From contig CM073323.1 of NCBI GenBank assembly GCA_037043015.1, positions 16,501,758-16,565,757 on the forward strand: a stretch of 64,000 nucleotides of DNA, read 5' to 3'. Below the pieces are notes generated by a model. That model worked only from the letters and a program-made list of their open reading frames with translations. It was not told the DNA's origin and did not search any database. Origin of the DNA: Bryum argenteum. Taxonomy: Eukaryota; Streptophyta; Bryopsida; Bryales; Bryaceae. Shown one piece after another: positions 45,421 to 61,900 of this stretch (the stretch's first letter is position 1; each line of letters begins with the position of its first letter). Position numbers and translations under genes: made by a program.

Positions 45421-48400
45421 CCTAAGGCAAATAAACTTGATGGAGAAAAACTATCAAAGACCAATAAAAATCAATCATCCTATTTTCCGTATATCCAATC
45501 CGTGCCTTATACTCGCCCCAACTACAAGTTATTTCCCTCGAATTTTGAACTACTCTTTTACACATCCCTTAGTGTCATTGTCATTCTGGATCTCCACTAG
45601 ACTATCTGTCATTTTGGATAATCGATCCCTATTTGTTTTTGAACCATTTCCTACTAGTAATCTTATAGTCATTTTATGATAGTTTGTCGTCACATATCAC
45701 ATGTTATAATTGTTTGGTAAAATTGACAAGATTTTGAATTGTGTCACTTGTATAGTGCAAAGTTTATGTGGTAAAATATGCAAAGCCAAATTTCAATAAT
45801 TAAATCTTCATTTAGAAATTTTAGGTTTTGTGTCGAAGATGGCAGTTAATATTTAATCTTTTTTGAAATATGTTCATGCACAAAGTACTACTCAAGTTCC
45901 AAGTGACACAATTCAAAATCTTGTCAATTTTACAAAGGCACCCTCCAAAAATTACAAAAACAATCTTCAAAAATTCGAGTAATTTTATTTCTCCCAAAAT
46001 TAGTCAAAATCCAAGATTTTGAATCTTTCCGAAAGAAATTTTTTTAAAATTTACAAACTTTGAGAGGTACTTTCTTGCCGTTCATATTTTTCTTAAACCA
46101 AATATATCTAACGTGATGCATATTTTCCTATATCTTTGTTTTTAGACCTTCTTTTAAACAATAACTTGCATGAAATTCATAAAAGTCAAGTAGGTCTCTA
46201 AAATTTTGCATGAGAGTACTTAACGTAATTACCTATATGGAAAAATATGACTAAGATGTTTGGGATGACAACCTTGAAGTTTTCCTTTGCACCATGGAGC
46301 AATGCGTGGAAAAACTATGCATCGACTTTGAACGTTATGATCTCACAAATGGTGCAGTAGTTGAAATTTTACATGGTAGTAATTATAGTGGGTGGGTTTA
46401 TAATCCTAGAGTTTAGACTACAATAAATTAGTCAAAATTGACCATACCTCAATTCCAACAAGGTGGTAGAAAATTGCAGTTTTGGTTTGAATGCCTGGTT
46501 GGATTTTTAGGGGTTGGACGTGAAAAATCCTATCTAGGTATCCTTGGCATCAATCTCTATGATTCATTAGTTGAACACAAAAATTTCACAACCATAATCT
46601 CGCAATCGATGGGCCTAATGACTCAAAAGGCTTGCCCATACATTAACTTCGAACAATGAGGTTCTAAAAGGCTTTTGAGTGACTCGAAAGAGCTTTGGCA
46701 CTTAGGGGTTAATTATTGAAGAAAAATAATATAATAAGATGTACAAACTGTCAATAGTGCATGCATGGGCAAGTCTTATACAATTGTATTGTTTTCATTT
46801 TTAATTATTTTCCATGAGCCTTTTGTGTGCTATTTCTTTAATATAGATACTTGGATCAATGTGACCATATTAAAAAGTCTCGGCATGCTACTTACTACTT
46901 ATGCTTGAACTTGAGTAAAATGAATAATCCAAGGAACTCCTCTCTCTCTATTTTTAGGTTGGAAGTCCATATAAACGTGATGATCAATGTCAAACTTCAA
47001 CTTACAAAGTCAATGAAGTAGTAAAGCTAACCTTGGAACTAAATGTAACATATTAGATCGATAACATCAACATTTACATCCCTCAACCTTTGTAAAATAT
47101 TAACAATATTTTATCACCTTTATAACACAAAATCCAACTAGCTTATACACCTCCACTTTTTAGTAAATAATTGCATATAACCTATTCAAGATCACACTAC
47201 TTCAACATCTTGAACTTGAAAGTACAAGAATATCAAGAGTGAACAATTTCTCTTATTTCTTCTGCTTTTAGAAAACATCACATACTAATCAACTAATTCT
47301 TTTTCTATGAGGATACCTATCAAATCATGTTATCCTCAATAATAAAACAAAAGAATGTCATTTTCTGTAATAATTATAGTCTTGTTGTTTGAACAAAATC
47401 AAACCAAAGTGGATGCGCAAATTAAACTAAATAAGTAAACCCAAATATAGACTATTTGGAAACTACTATATAATAGATCAAAAGTTATTTTGATAAGTGC
47501 ATGATTTTCTTTCATAAAGTTTCAACGGCCAATATTAAACTATCTTCATCCCTCAAGGTGTAAGAAAGCGGATTGTACTTTTTGCAATTTTTGGCAATCT
47601 AGATGAAGGGGTTAAAGTGATATTTTGCCCTAAGATTTTTTCTAGATTCTCACTATACTGTAAAGAATATGTGGTAAAATTTGCAAAGGAAAATTCAATT
47701 TCTAAAACCTTCATTTATAAATATTAGGTTTTAAGTCCAAATAGGGTACTCTAATTGTAGACTGCTAATAACAATCGAATACTTTTTTGAAACTTTTTGA
47801 CAAATATTTTCATAATAAAATGATTATTGAAGTTTAGAAGTGACCTAAGTCAAAAAAGTTTGTTAATTCCATAAAAGCAAACCCCAATGGTAATTTGGTA
47901 ATTACCTACATGGAAAAGATTACAATCAATATGTTTGGAGTAAAAATCATCAAGCCTCCCTTGGCATAATTTAGCCTATGTCTTTTCACACAAAGCCCAA
48001 AAAAACTTTTCAAGCTAACTTTGAACGTTATAAACTTATCATCTTTGTAAAGTTCAAATGGTTAAAATTAGTACTTGGTATTTGTGCAGGTAGTAAGGTT
48101 AAGATGCTACGCTTAGAGATACAATAAAAGTAAATTAAATTGAATCATACCTCAACTTGTACAAGGTGGTCGAAATATGCAATTTCTAGTTTTGAAGGTC
48201 CAAGAAACGCTCCAACCTCTAGAGGTTAAATGAATATACTAAACAACTATGAACATGAATTTTGGTTCTCACACTTGCAAAACTAGCAATCATCCACAAA
48301 TACAAATGGGAAGTAACCTTGAATTGTTATGATTATCTAAACAAAGTCTGAACTCTCTTAATTTACATTGCCTTGACATACAATGTTGCACCTTTCGGTG

Positions 48401-48590
48401 TTATTAAACTCCTGCCTTTCCTTTTCCCCACGATTTTATTGGCTTTCTTTACTTTCCTTAGTATCTTGAATATTACTTTCCAATTTTAAAAGTCACAAGG
48501 AAAGTATACATTGGCCAGGAATAGGGCGATGACGATGCCGAGGAATAAAACGCATCATTTTAAAAGCTGAATCAGTACTATACTAGGTTG
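45421..48590. other. AT-rich sequence with decayed TTAA-type elements
   Basis: No gene was recognised. Two degraded relatives of the fold-back arm lie at about 45720-46130 and 47570-47890. A single element end (TTAGGGGTTAA) lies at about 46704-46714, and another degraded one near 46510. Confidence 0.5.
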
Positions 48591-48960
48591 GTCTTGTGCA
48601 GACAAGTTGGTGGACAGGCAGGGTAAGAAGATGCTGGTTGACCACGTTGACGAAGCAAGCCGCTTGGCTATGGTTTCTGGGAGAAGCTCGTTCGACGCAG
48701 ATTCACTTCACATCGCTGCAACTTCGACGGGCTCCTCTTTGTCTGCAAGCACGTCAGTCTGGAGATGAGCACGCGGCTCTCGTCGCGATCGTGTGGACGA
48801 GTTGGAGCGGGTTTATCGCCGCCGAGGGTTCTGTGGAGTGGTTTATCGATCGATGGGTTGATCTCTTTGCATCGATGCAAGTGCTGTGTTGGAATCAAGT
48901 TGCTCCCTTGGGTTGGGTAGATGTTCTGGAAGCTTCTTGTGGTGTCTCGTGATAGTTCCT
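48591..48960 (+). other. GC-richer exon-like stretch, unidentified
   Basis: The composition rises above that of the flanks. In one frame, after a possible acceptor at about 48600, it reads LVDRQGKKMLVDHVDEASRL and then SSFDADSLHIAA before a stop. A longer open frame in another phase has no motifs. It could be a relic exon or the upstream end of the adjacent kinase locus. I do not recognise it. Confidence 0.25.
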
Positions 48961-49286
48961 GGCACTCTTTTAATTTCTTGTGAGATCTGGTATGAGATTT
49001 TGATGTACATGGACTACAATGAATGGCAGAACTTGATTATAGCTTGATCGCACCGACCTGCAGAGGTTTTGATGGTCTCATAAGAATACTCACGGGCACA
49101 GACGTTGGGAACTCGAAATTCACTAGGACGCATTAATTGACAGGAGCAGGAAGTCACACTGACATCACTCATGTCTAGGATCGGCTCAGTTCGGATAGCC
49201 TATTGAGTATCACCAGTGATCAAAGTGGCCGTGGTGATCCTCATTCCACTTGTGAACTACAAAAGCAGACGACAGGCAGCGCGGCA
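48961..49286. other. Upstream region of the kinase locus
   Basis: No gene or repeat was recognised in this stretch. Confidence 0.35.
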
Positions 49287-50643
49287 ATGGGCAACTGCGT
49301 CGGCACCATGAGGCAAGCCTTGCATCGGACCAAGGAACTGTCCGTGTTGGAAAATATCTGGCCCAGGCGGTAAGGGGATGTTGTAATATCATCTTTGGTC
49401 TGATGTTTTTTATATGTTGTTTACTCTCACAAGTTCCGCTTATTATATTAGTTCATAAATAATTCTCTCTGTTTTGTGGTTTCAGTGGCTGTCGGCATTG
49501 CAAAAGGAGTGAGGAGGATTGGAATTGTCCTCTTCTTGGGAGTTGCTCTTGTCCACGGAACACACAATTGCCGTTATCATCGTGCGTGTTTTACTCTCCA
49601 CGCATTCACGACTTGATTGAAGGCCATAAAACTGAATTGGATACTACAAAAGCACATTGGACTCAAGTACATGACACATATGATGCTGAGGGTTGGAGAG
49701 GAGAACTGCAAGTACTGCAAGTACTTTGATGAGGTATTGATGAAGGATGCAAGATGGGGTGGGTTCTTTTCAAATCATGAGGGTTCGATTGTGAAAGAGA
49801 AAATAGGCGAGGGTGGCCAAGCAGAAATCTTTGAAGCTTCAATGACGTATCGAGACTTTAAAGATTGCACCCTTGTGGCCAAGGTATTCAAAGGTAGCAT
49901 ACCTTTGAGAGACCTCAAGCAACAATGGCCGCTTGAAGATTTATGTGGAGTGGGTGACAAAGAATATGGTGTTTGGAATCCTTTCGACATGGTATATGGA
50001 GGAGCATTTATAAGGGAGGGCATTCACAAAAACAGATTTGCTTTTGTGATGGGGAGAAGGGTGTGTGATTTGCGAGCCTTAATAGACAAAGGCATGTTGA
50101 GTTTGGTAGGCACTAATAGCCATGGGCCACCTTTTGGTGGCATCGAAGGTGTTTGTAGATTGTTGGAATCAGCATGCGAAAACGACATGAGGTTGGAGTT
50201 GTACACAGAGACATAAAAGCATCAAATGTGCTTTTAGGTGGAATTACTATGGAAGAAATTGGTGGGAGTTATCTCATGGACTTTGAGTGTGCATTGGGTG
50301 CAATGGGTACTGGATTTTGGAGAGCGCCTGAGATCCTTGAACAAGTGGAAAGGAGAGTGCCCAGCCAAGAAGTGGTTTTTACAAAAGAGAGTGACATTTA
50401 TAGTTTCGGAATGTTGTGCTATGAAGTTGTAACTGGACGCATTCCTTTTGATGGGCATCCTCAAAATGATTATAGCGTAGTTCTTAAAGGAGGACGACCA
50501 GAATTACCATGTGACCTTGAGCCAACTCTTAGAAGATTTATACTTGATTACAGTTGGGAAGAAATCCTCAGCATAGACCTACAGTGGAACAAGTTAAGAA
50601 AACCCTTTACGACATCTATCGCACACATCATCAATTACTTTGA
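49287..50643 (+). pseudogene. Protein kinase pseudogene with MGNC myristoylation start
   Basis: The likely first exon 49287-49369 encodes MGNCVGTMRQALHRTKELSV, whose MGNC start is a classic N-myristoylation and palmitoylation signal. A GT-AG intron (49370-49485) leads to a Cys-rich segment (GCRHCKR, CPLLGSCSCP). The kinase fold follows. IGEGGQAE is the glycine loop, VAKVF carries the ATP lysine, and HRDIKASN is the catalytic loop. DFE stands in place of DFG, then come GTGFWRAPE, SDIYSFGMLCYEVVTG and a final RPT motif near 50585. The coding frame is broken about three times (near 49.7, 50.17 and 50.56 kb), so no intact protein is possible. The kinase is of TKL type and resembles bryophyte kinases, including those fused to NB-ARC domains in mosses. 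No NB-ARC is seen here. Confidence 0.65.
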
Positions 50644-53750
<3,107 letters not shown>

Positions 53751-53759
53751 TGTTTTTAA

Positions 53760-54600
53760 TGTAATTAACCCCTTAAGTTTGAAGGTAGAGACAAAGTTCT
53801 TACAATTTTGACTAAAGGTCATGTGGAGTTTTAACCTTTTGCATATTTTAGAGTTTTTTAATACCTTTTCAATAGCCAAGAGCCCAAGACCAGTAGGAGA
53901 CATTGAATCTCAAAGTTCAAAACACAATCGTTGCATGCTGAAATCTGCCCAAAACTCTTGTAGATTCTCAAATAGACCACTATGACTTTAAATTTCACCA
54001 ACAATTGATGTCTTACTTATTTTTCAACTTTCTTCTTTAAATGGGTAAAGAAGTTAAGGTTGCTCCAAAATTGCAAAGGAAAAAGAGCTCAAAACTAGAC
54101 CCCTTGCACTCAAATGAAGGTCAAATGTTTATCACATATTAAATCCAATCTAGATTTCAACCACAATGACTAAAATCAATTTTAGATCTAACATCACATA
54201 TAAAGTTGAAATCCAATAGTGATTCAAGGAGATAAAGCTCCTCAAGCACCAAGTATTAAAAAAATCTTCCAAATATAGAGACATCATTGCAAACCTAATA
54301 TCAACATCATCCAATAAAAAATCGTTCAACTATGAAGTTGTTCAACTTCATCTTGGAAACAAAGTTGTATAAAATATGTAACATGTTCAATCATTTAGGA
54401 TTCAAATAACCTGCTTGTTGTGGCAAAACACGCCTCATGTTTTAAAACCCAAAACGGAAAAATTAATCAAATTACCTTTTAAAAAAAAAATGTCATTCAA
54501 ACATACAATCTTGAATGAATCTACAATATCTACAAAAAATGACTAAAATTGATTTGAGATCCATGTGAGCTAATATTTGTCGTAGATACCCTTTTACATG
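53760..54600. mobile_element. Degraded TTAA-type element, family B relative
   Basis: It starts near TTAACCCCTTAAG (about 53763). At 54030-54130 it contains a block matching 1020-1090 of the intact copy at 654-1632 (phrase 'ctagaccccttgcactcaaat'), in the same orientation. The right end is lost or unrecognisable. It is non-coding. Confidence 0.5.
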
Positions 54601-54639
54601 GGTTGTTTCACATGACAGACTTTCTCTAATGTCTATCTT

Positions 54640-54800
54640 AATTGCTTTCTCTAATGTATGTCTAAATTGTCGTGTTTGAGGGGAATGTCCGACCGTACTT
54701 AAAAATGCATACTAAAAACCAAAAACATTTGCCTCTTCGATGTCGTCTACTTCCTCGAAGAATGAATGTCTGTTTGAAAGTTGTGTCGTGTCTGAAGTGT
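54640..54800. repeat. Dispersed repeat, copy 2
   Basis: The counterpart of 45250-45420, in the same orientation and diverged. Its ends are not defined. It is followed at 54830-54870 by about four units of an 11-bp repeat (ACTATACCATA). Confidence 0.6.
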
Positions 54801-54869
54801 TACTGCGTCGCAAGGGATAGCCCTAAACCATACCATAACTATACCATAACTATACCATAACTATACCAT

Positions 54870-56309
54870 ACATGCATACACTATACCGTACACTAGCAAA
54901 TGTTTTACAACTCAAATGATTCCAAGCCAAACATTTTGAATCATGGCACATTTGAAAGTAATGCGGAAGAGAAATCAAAGAAATTCAAATACCCATCTTT
55001 ATCTAAATCAAGTTCCACAAATGCCTTCTTGATCAATTCTTCATTGAGATGTGGTGCATGTTGCTTCGTAATTGATGTAAATAATTTCCTTGAGATAAGC
55101 TATGGTTGATGTGAACCTATAAGTATGGATGTGACTTTTAAAAAACAAAATCTCTTATTTGATAAATATCAAATATTATATAATGTAAAGAATGTCGAAT
55201 TCTTACATACTTTGAGTTACATAACATTCCCAATTAGTTTGGTAATGGGAGTCTATGTTGAAGCTATACAAATGGTATCATTCTATCTCATATATTTGAG
55301 TTTTTATACGAGTCATACCTTTTTTACAAAATGTATCAAATGCTGAGTATGTAACTTGATTATCATTGAGAGATACTTTGTCCCTAATTAATCTCTTAGA
55401 AACAATTGCTTCAAAAAGAGGCCAAGTTATATATCCATTAATTGCAACATCCATTATTCTTTTCAGCTCAATCTACAATAAATTCACATTTTACACACTT
55501 GTTTTAATGAAAATTAATTATTTAGATTATATTCTTCTAATATAGAGGAACAGTGAAGTTGGAACCTATAAAATATATATAGTTGAAAGAGATGGAAGTA
55601 AAACAATAATTCAATAGTATTTTTAAGATCAAAAGTAGCGGAAATAAACCTATAGATGTGAAAAATGTTATACTCCTAAGTAAGCAAAATAATTCTCTCC
55701 TTTTTGCATACTTAGGAGTTTAACTAAAGAAAATAATAATGGAAATGTAATTATTTTTTTATATTTGGATTCTATTTCTTTTTATTATTTAATAAAGTAA
55801 GCAACAATCATTAGCAAAATTAGCAATCATCTTAAGCTTGTAGAATCTTTTGATGAATCTTTTAGCACTTGAATAAATAATCTTATGTATACAAACGTTA
55901 AATAAAATCAAGTATGAGGTGTTCACTTTACCTTAGAGGGAGGACCACCAAAAAGGGATATTATGGCACAAATAATCTCTTTACGGTTCAACTTGCGCTT
56001 ACAACTGTTATCAAAGTAGTTGAACGTGTTTTGTACATCTTTCCTTCTTAAATTTGCCATAAATTGATATAACATTTAATATTGTCTAAGTTAGTCATCA
56101 ACCAAAAATATTGTTTTAAGCTCAAAAATGTATGGTAATGAAAATACTTTCCATCAAAGAATAATTGTATAGTTAGAGATCATTGTGAATCTTAAATAGG
56201 CATATCTTATAATGTATGTAGTGAATGCATATTGGTGTAATGCATGCTTGGCATAATTATGATGGGTTGAGTGATTGATGAATGTATTGTTCATTATGAT
56301 TGTTGCATA
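54870..56309. other. AT-rich intergenic sequence
   Basis: No gene could be supported. Open frames at 54900-55346 are AT-driven and without motifs. Confidence 0.4.
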
Positions 56310-57130
56310 CTAACCCTTAAACTTGGTGAATGTCGAGAAACAACATTTTGGATGAAGGGCAAAAACTCTGAAGTGCCGTAACTTCTTAAGAGTTTGTTTT
56401 GGATGAAATCACTTGGGTAAGGTGCCAAATCAAGTTTATTTTTTTGGGTAAAAACTGTAGCTTCATACAATGAAATATGAATAAATGGCATGCATTTTAG
56501 TGAAGGCAGCTCTTGTTCTTTTAAAAATGGGGTAAGTTTAATCGTCGTAAGGCAACTATAGCAATTCACATATATATTTTATGAATTTATTTTACATAAT
56601 TGTAATTTTAGGATGAAGCCTCATAAATTTCTAGTTTTTAGATTTTTGAACCAAACGTTTTGGTATTGAATTTGCAATTACGTTTTTACAATGAAAATAG
56701 TGAATAAATGGATGATTTTTGAGGAGCTATATCGTCTTCATCCACTGATGGATTTCTACTTTCTTTTGTAGAATGGATTCTAATTGAAATGTAATTTTGG
56801 TGATAGAAACCTTGACCAAATTAAAGGTGTTTTGAAGCTAAGGCAAGAATTTGAGTTCAAGGCGTGTGGTTATGGACCATGTTTCCTTTGTAAATTTTTT
56901 GGCAATTTTCACTGTTTCAAGGCTATTGTTTGAGCCAAGAATTTTTTTCAATGTATTTTTTTTGGTACAAGGGTGTTATTAAGATAAAGGTGAAGAGCTC
57001 TATAGTTCATGAAATTTTCATTGCAAATAGTCTATAGGTAGCAGTTACACTTCAAAGTGAAAATGATGAAATTCTATAATCTAGTTTGAGGACTAATACG
57101 TAATGGTTTTGCAATCTATTAGGCTTTATG
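56310..57130. mobile_element. Degraded TTAA-type element, family B, reverse orientation
   Basis: It begins near TAACCCTTAAAC (56311). It follows the same order of phrases as 10155-11121 ('acattttggatga', 'aaatcacttgg', 'aataaatggcatgcatttt'), so it is a third, older copy in that orientation. The right end is not preserved well enough to set. It is non-coding. Confidence 0.55.
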
Positions 57131-57870
57131 ACTCAATGTTTGGTCCAAACCGTCTCATACGTGTATATCCTTTGTGTGTAGAATCTCATTTCCCACGAAG
57201 CTCTTTGAATTCTCTACATTATTTTAAATATTGAGAAGAGGAAACATCAGTTAGGGTGAATGTACACTAAACCGGTACAAAAATGTAGTCACAGTGACAG
57301 TTTCAGGAGTGTGTGGTGTTCAATCGTATGTCAATTAAATTATAGGAGATTGTTGAGGTTTTTGGTACCATAATATGGATATATACTCAACCTTCTACCG
57401 ATGTTTGAAGTGTTTATTAATAGATTGTGCTTCAAATGAACATAAAGAGTATATTTATATACCGACATATACCTGTCACAGTTTTGTATTAGGCACAAAT
57501 ATAATTTGTTGGGCAAGAGAATTTGTACAATCTTGGCGTAACTTATGGATTGTGTAATGTACACACATTGCTCTTGCATAATCAATATGGAAATATGCAA
57601 GCCATAGTCTAAATTTTCATCTATAGAAAGACTTAGCTTGTTTATTTCAACACAAAGAAAAACAAAGTGGAATTGTTTTTTTTTTGGTTTTTTTCGTAGT
57701 TACTGTTTAATGTGACTAGAATGTACGTGGGCCAGCTATAGTAGAGAATAAATTCCATTCCGTTAGCAGATATTGCCTCGGATCTAAAAATGCAGCTGGG
57801 GAGCACTTTATGGTATGTTATATACTCTGAAGTACCTGAATGTACTCAGTTACACTAGTGGGGCCTGACA
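57131..57870. other. Intergenic sequence
   Basis: No gene was recognised. The first members of the TATAC-type word cluster (see the findings) appear near 57800-57845. Confidence 0.35.
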
Positions 57871-57876
57871 CAACGC

Positions 57877-57882
57877 CACGTG
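57877..57882. promoter_or_regulatory. G-box (CACGTG) upstream of the transposase-like gene
   Basis: A perfect CACGTG core in the context GCCACGTGTC, about 1.05 kb upstream of the first ATG of the transposase-like gene, at the point where the sequence turns GC-richer. G-boxes bind bZIP and bHLH factors. A role here is speculative. Confidence 0.35.
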
Positions 57883-58933
57883 TCTCGCCTTTCCGATCAA
57901 ATCGGCGGCCCTCTGACAGCCTACGACCTGCAAAAGTAACCTTCACAATGATGACGCTCCGTTGTTGCATGAAGCTCGTTAATATCATTGGACGAGAGTG
58001 GTGAATCGCCGCCTTCTTCTCCTCGAAACGGATCCAAGTGCTTGCTTTATCGCCCTTCCTTGGACTCTTCTAATTGCTACTGCTGTAGGGCGGCGCTAGA
58101 AGGCTATCTTCAAAGCTCAGACTTCAATTGAACGTCCATTTCGTTCTAAAAATGGGAGAATTTTCTGTGAACGTTTGTCAGATGAATGGAATCCCAATGA
58201 ATTTGGGAGGTTTAGGGTTTGGTGTTGTGCGGTATCGCCCTTTTCTCGTCGGTTTCTTACTTTGTTGTGTTTTTGAGTTGTTTCACCAAAACTCGTAAAG
58301 TCTGGCTTAGCCCGTGTGGGAAGTCGAGAATATGTTGTGCGCTTTAGAATCTGGAGGACGAAGAGAGAATCCGTGAATGCTAATAGCGGTTGGAGGAGTT
58401 GTCTAGCGCACTCAGAAGTGAAGGGCGTCGACACCAAACCCCAATCTCACCGTGGAATTTCGATCTAGGTATCACTTATCCATAATCTGCTGCTCTTTTG
58501 TTTCAATATTCATCTGATGCTAGTCTCGCCATTGACATACTCCCGCCTAGAAGTTGAATCGTGTTTTGTTAGAATAGTATCCAGTTAGGGAGGGATCTGA
58601 AGCCTTTAGTAGAATTTAACTGTCTGCATGCTTTCCCGCTTTCTAGAGAAATGCCCTTGATTTGTATTTGCGAGTCTTTTATCTCGTTGCGTGAGGAATG
58701 GGGTCTGGCCTGAGAGAGATCCGATGCCTGGAAGAGGATTTCACTCCAATGCCTTACGAGCAATTCCTGGTTTCGGAGAAAAACGATGCTAGATCTAAAA
58801 CCTCGCATTCCTTCTGTCTGTGTTTCCGTGACTGCATTCTTCCCCGCTTCGTACAGACAACCTCCCGCTGCTAGTTATTTTAACATTGTCGGAAAAGTTC
58901 AACCCATGCTGCACTATTGGTTTCTCTGCTCAT

Positions 58934-61900
58934 ATGCCTTTTTTTGGAGGGAACTTTGTAGGAAACGAAATGGGAAATGCGCGGACTCAACAACAGCGTG
59001 CTGGAGTGAGACGTCCCGGACCTGCTCAGAGAGCACAAGCACTTCAAGAAGAGCTTCTTCGACCTGATGTAATTCTGGCTAGAGAGCGAGCAGCTGAGCG
59101 TCAACGGCAATGTCGGATGAGGAAACGCGCAGTACAGGAAGCTTCGAGATTGCTCCCCACAGCTGACGATGGAACACCATCGCGCGATTTTGGGCGAAGA
59201 GATGCCTCTAGAGTCTCGAACAAAATCGTTCAATTCATAATCGAGGAGTTCCAAGGTGTGCGTCGGGGTCCTGAGTTCCGGAAGGCTGTGATGGAATCAA
59301 TGCTTCGGAATACTGCACTAATGCCTCATCTCCCGGAGTACTACTCGTGCCCGTCTGAAGCCAGAGCTCAGCATTCGTTCATCCAAAGCTACAGGACCGA
59401 ATTGGAGTCATTGAAGATACCAACTTCGAAGGAGAAGTTGGTGAGAAAGACAACTCTTCTTGAAGCTGCGATTTCCAGAAATGTTGGCGGAGTCAGAGCA
59501 TTATCGAGGGTCCTGGGCACAAAGAAAAGTAACATTTCCAACGCAATTCAGCGGCGTCAAACTCTGGAATCGATTGGATCCTCAGTCTTCACCTTAGCTG
59601 AACGGAGAAAGCGAGAAGGCATTTCCAACAATACGAAAGCCTTAGTCAACCTATGGTGGACTTCCGAAACCCGAGTAAGTCCGAACAAGAAGGACGTGAC
59701 GCGGAAAAGGTTGGGGCTGAAAACATACGAACAGCACCCTACGCATTTCCTTCTAGAAAGCCTGGTATGTTCTGAACTCCACACCGTCCTAAATTTCTTA
59801 CATTCTGCAAGTTTCGATATATGATAGTACCTCGATCGGTAGAATGTATCCCTGCTGAATACATGAAATGCATGATTGAAGTATCTGTTGTCTGTACGTC
59901 TATCTTAAAACTACACCACATGAATATGTGTGAAGTCAAGGCACAAAGTTGACTACATGCATGTCTATTGGTTTATAAAGTACTGTGGTTTATGTACTCC
60001 TCATACCATGCCTTGACTTTGTAGACTTTTGATAGTGTGTTGTTTAACTTAATGTACACATTTGATGTAGGATTACAAAACATAGTATCTTCTACAGGAT
60101 ACAATGTACTTTGAGGTGCACCGGATCGTGTATAAAGTAGATCCCACAGTCTTTGTAGACTTTAATATACATTGGCTAGTATATGTTCGACTCTGGATTC
60201 TAATGTATGTATATCACATATACATTTCAATGTATATGTAGTGTCTGTACTGAGGATATAGACTACCATATACGTACTTCTGTATTGTAAATACAAACCT
60301 ATTCTATACTTCTCACAGTACATGATTTTATTGATCAAGTATGTCGATATAGTATTCAAGTATGCTTACTGTCCCATATAGCTTGTCAGGTATATTTACA
60401 TACTTACGATGCTATCTGTGCATATACATTTGAAGTATATACTATTTTTGTTGGGTAGATTTACTTACCTTCAGTGGGCATGCACTTGATTTTGATTCTT
60501 GCAGTCTTCTTTCCATTCTCGATTCCGTATGGCGCACGAAGATCAGACAATAGGATTCAGCGCATTTGAGAGATTGAAGCCGTTTTTTGTGAAGAGGTGC
60601 AAAGATCGTAATGTTTGCTGCTGCAAATACCACGTAGAGATTGACTTGCTCGGGAAGGGATGAACAACATGCGTAATTCCAATAAGGGAGTACATGCTTC
60701 CTTATCTTGCAGTTGTGATTGTCCACTTTGCATAAGTACTTCCGAATTGGGTTGTTCGGCAACAGAACAGAGTTTTAAAGGGGTGACTTCACTGTGGGAG
60801 CAAATCGTCTGTCCGGGCGAGAGACTCATGAATTCCACAAACTTGAATGTCTGATGGGGTTGTGTGGTAATTGTGGTGCAGACAAGCTCCCAATTTGTCC
60901 TCTGGAAAGGTCAAATGAGACCTGGACCTTGAGATGGAGGTGTTTTGAGAACGAATTGGTTGGGTACACCGACAATGGGGAGCCCAGAAGAAAATTAAGG
61001 AAGTGTTCAAAGAAACTTCTTGTATGTCTTCATACGATGTTTGTTGCCAAGATTGCAGAAATTTGTGACTCATAATTTTGTTGCTAGGTGGCAAGATTTG
61101 GAATGCAGGAAAAGTATGGAAACTTTGCCTCATGATGTCGTGTTGTCTCATATAGACTTTGCTGAAAATTATACTTTTGAGATGCAAAACGAAATTCAAT
61201 CAATGCATTGGCAATCTTCACAGGTAACCATCTTAGTTCACATCACATACCGCATGGATGTGACTACAGGTAAAGTAAGGAAAGACACTCATTTCTATAT
61301 TTCGGATGACCGCACTCATGATACTTTATTTGTCCAGCATTGTTTGCTTCTCCATTGGGATGGATGAAATCTAAAGGTGTCAACCCCTCTCGCCATTGGG
61401 TGTGGAGTGATGGGTGTGCAGGGCAGTTTAAAGGGGCTAGATCTATGTACTTTGTTAGTCGTTATCCTGGACTAACGGGGGGTTCTGAGATTACTTGGAA
61501 TTTCTTTGGGACAGGTCATGGAAAGGGGGAATGGGATGGAGCCGGAGCTGTGGTGAAGCGGGCTCATCGAACAGAGCAACTTCACAACCCGTCAAGGAGG
61601 TTGCAAGACGCCAAAGATGTGGTGGAATTCCTTACGGAGTCCATGTCAGGCCTGGTGTCGAGTTCTTTTCAATCCAAGAGAACTGTGTCGTATAGACACT
61701 TTTACAACATCAAGCCTCGATGATGTGGAGAGGACACATTTACATGGATGTGACACAATCCCGTGTTCAAGGAATTTTCATTCTATACATGCGCCTCACA
61801 CCAGTGACCACCCGACATTGCTAATGGTCGAGAGCTTGCTTGCTATTGTGCGCCATGTATAGATAGTGACTGCAATCTTGTGAGAATTCATCACATGTTA

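Noticed and set aside
58117-58808. Minus-strand open frames upstream of the transposase-like gene
   Set aside because: No motifs are present. The plus strand here looks like a leader region of the transposase-like gene.
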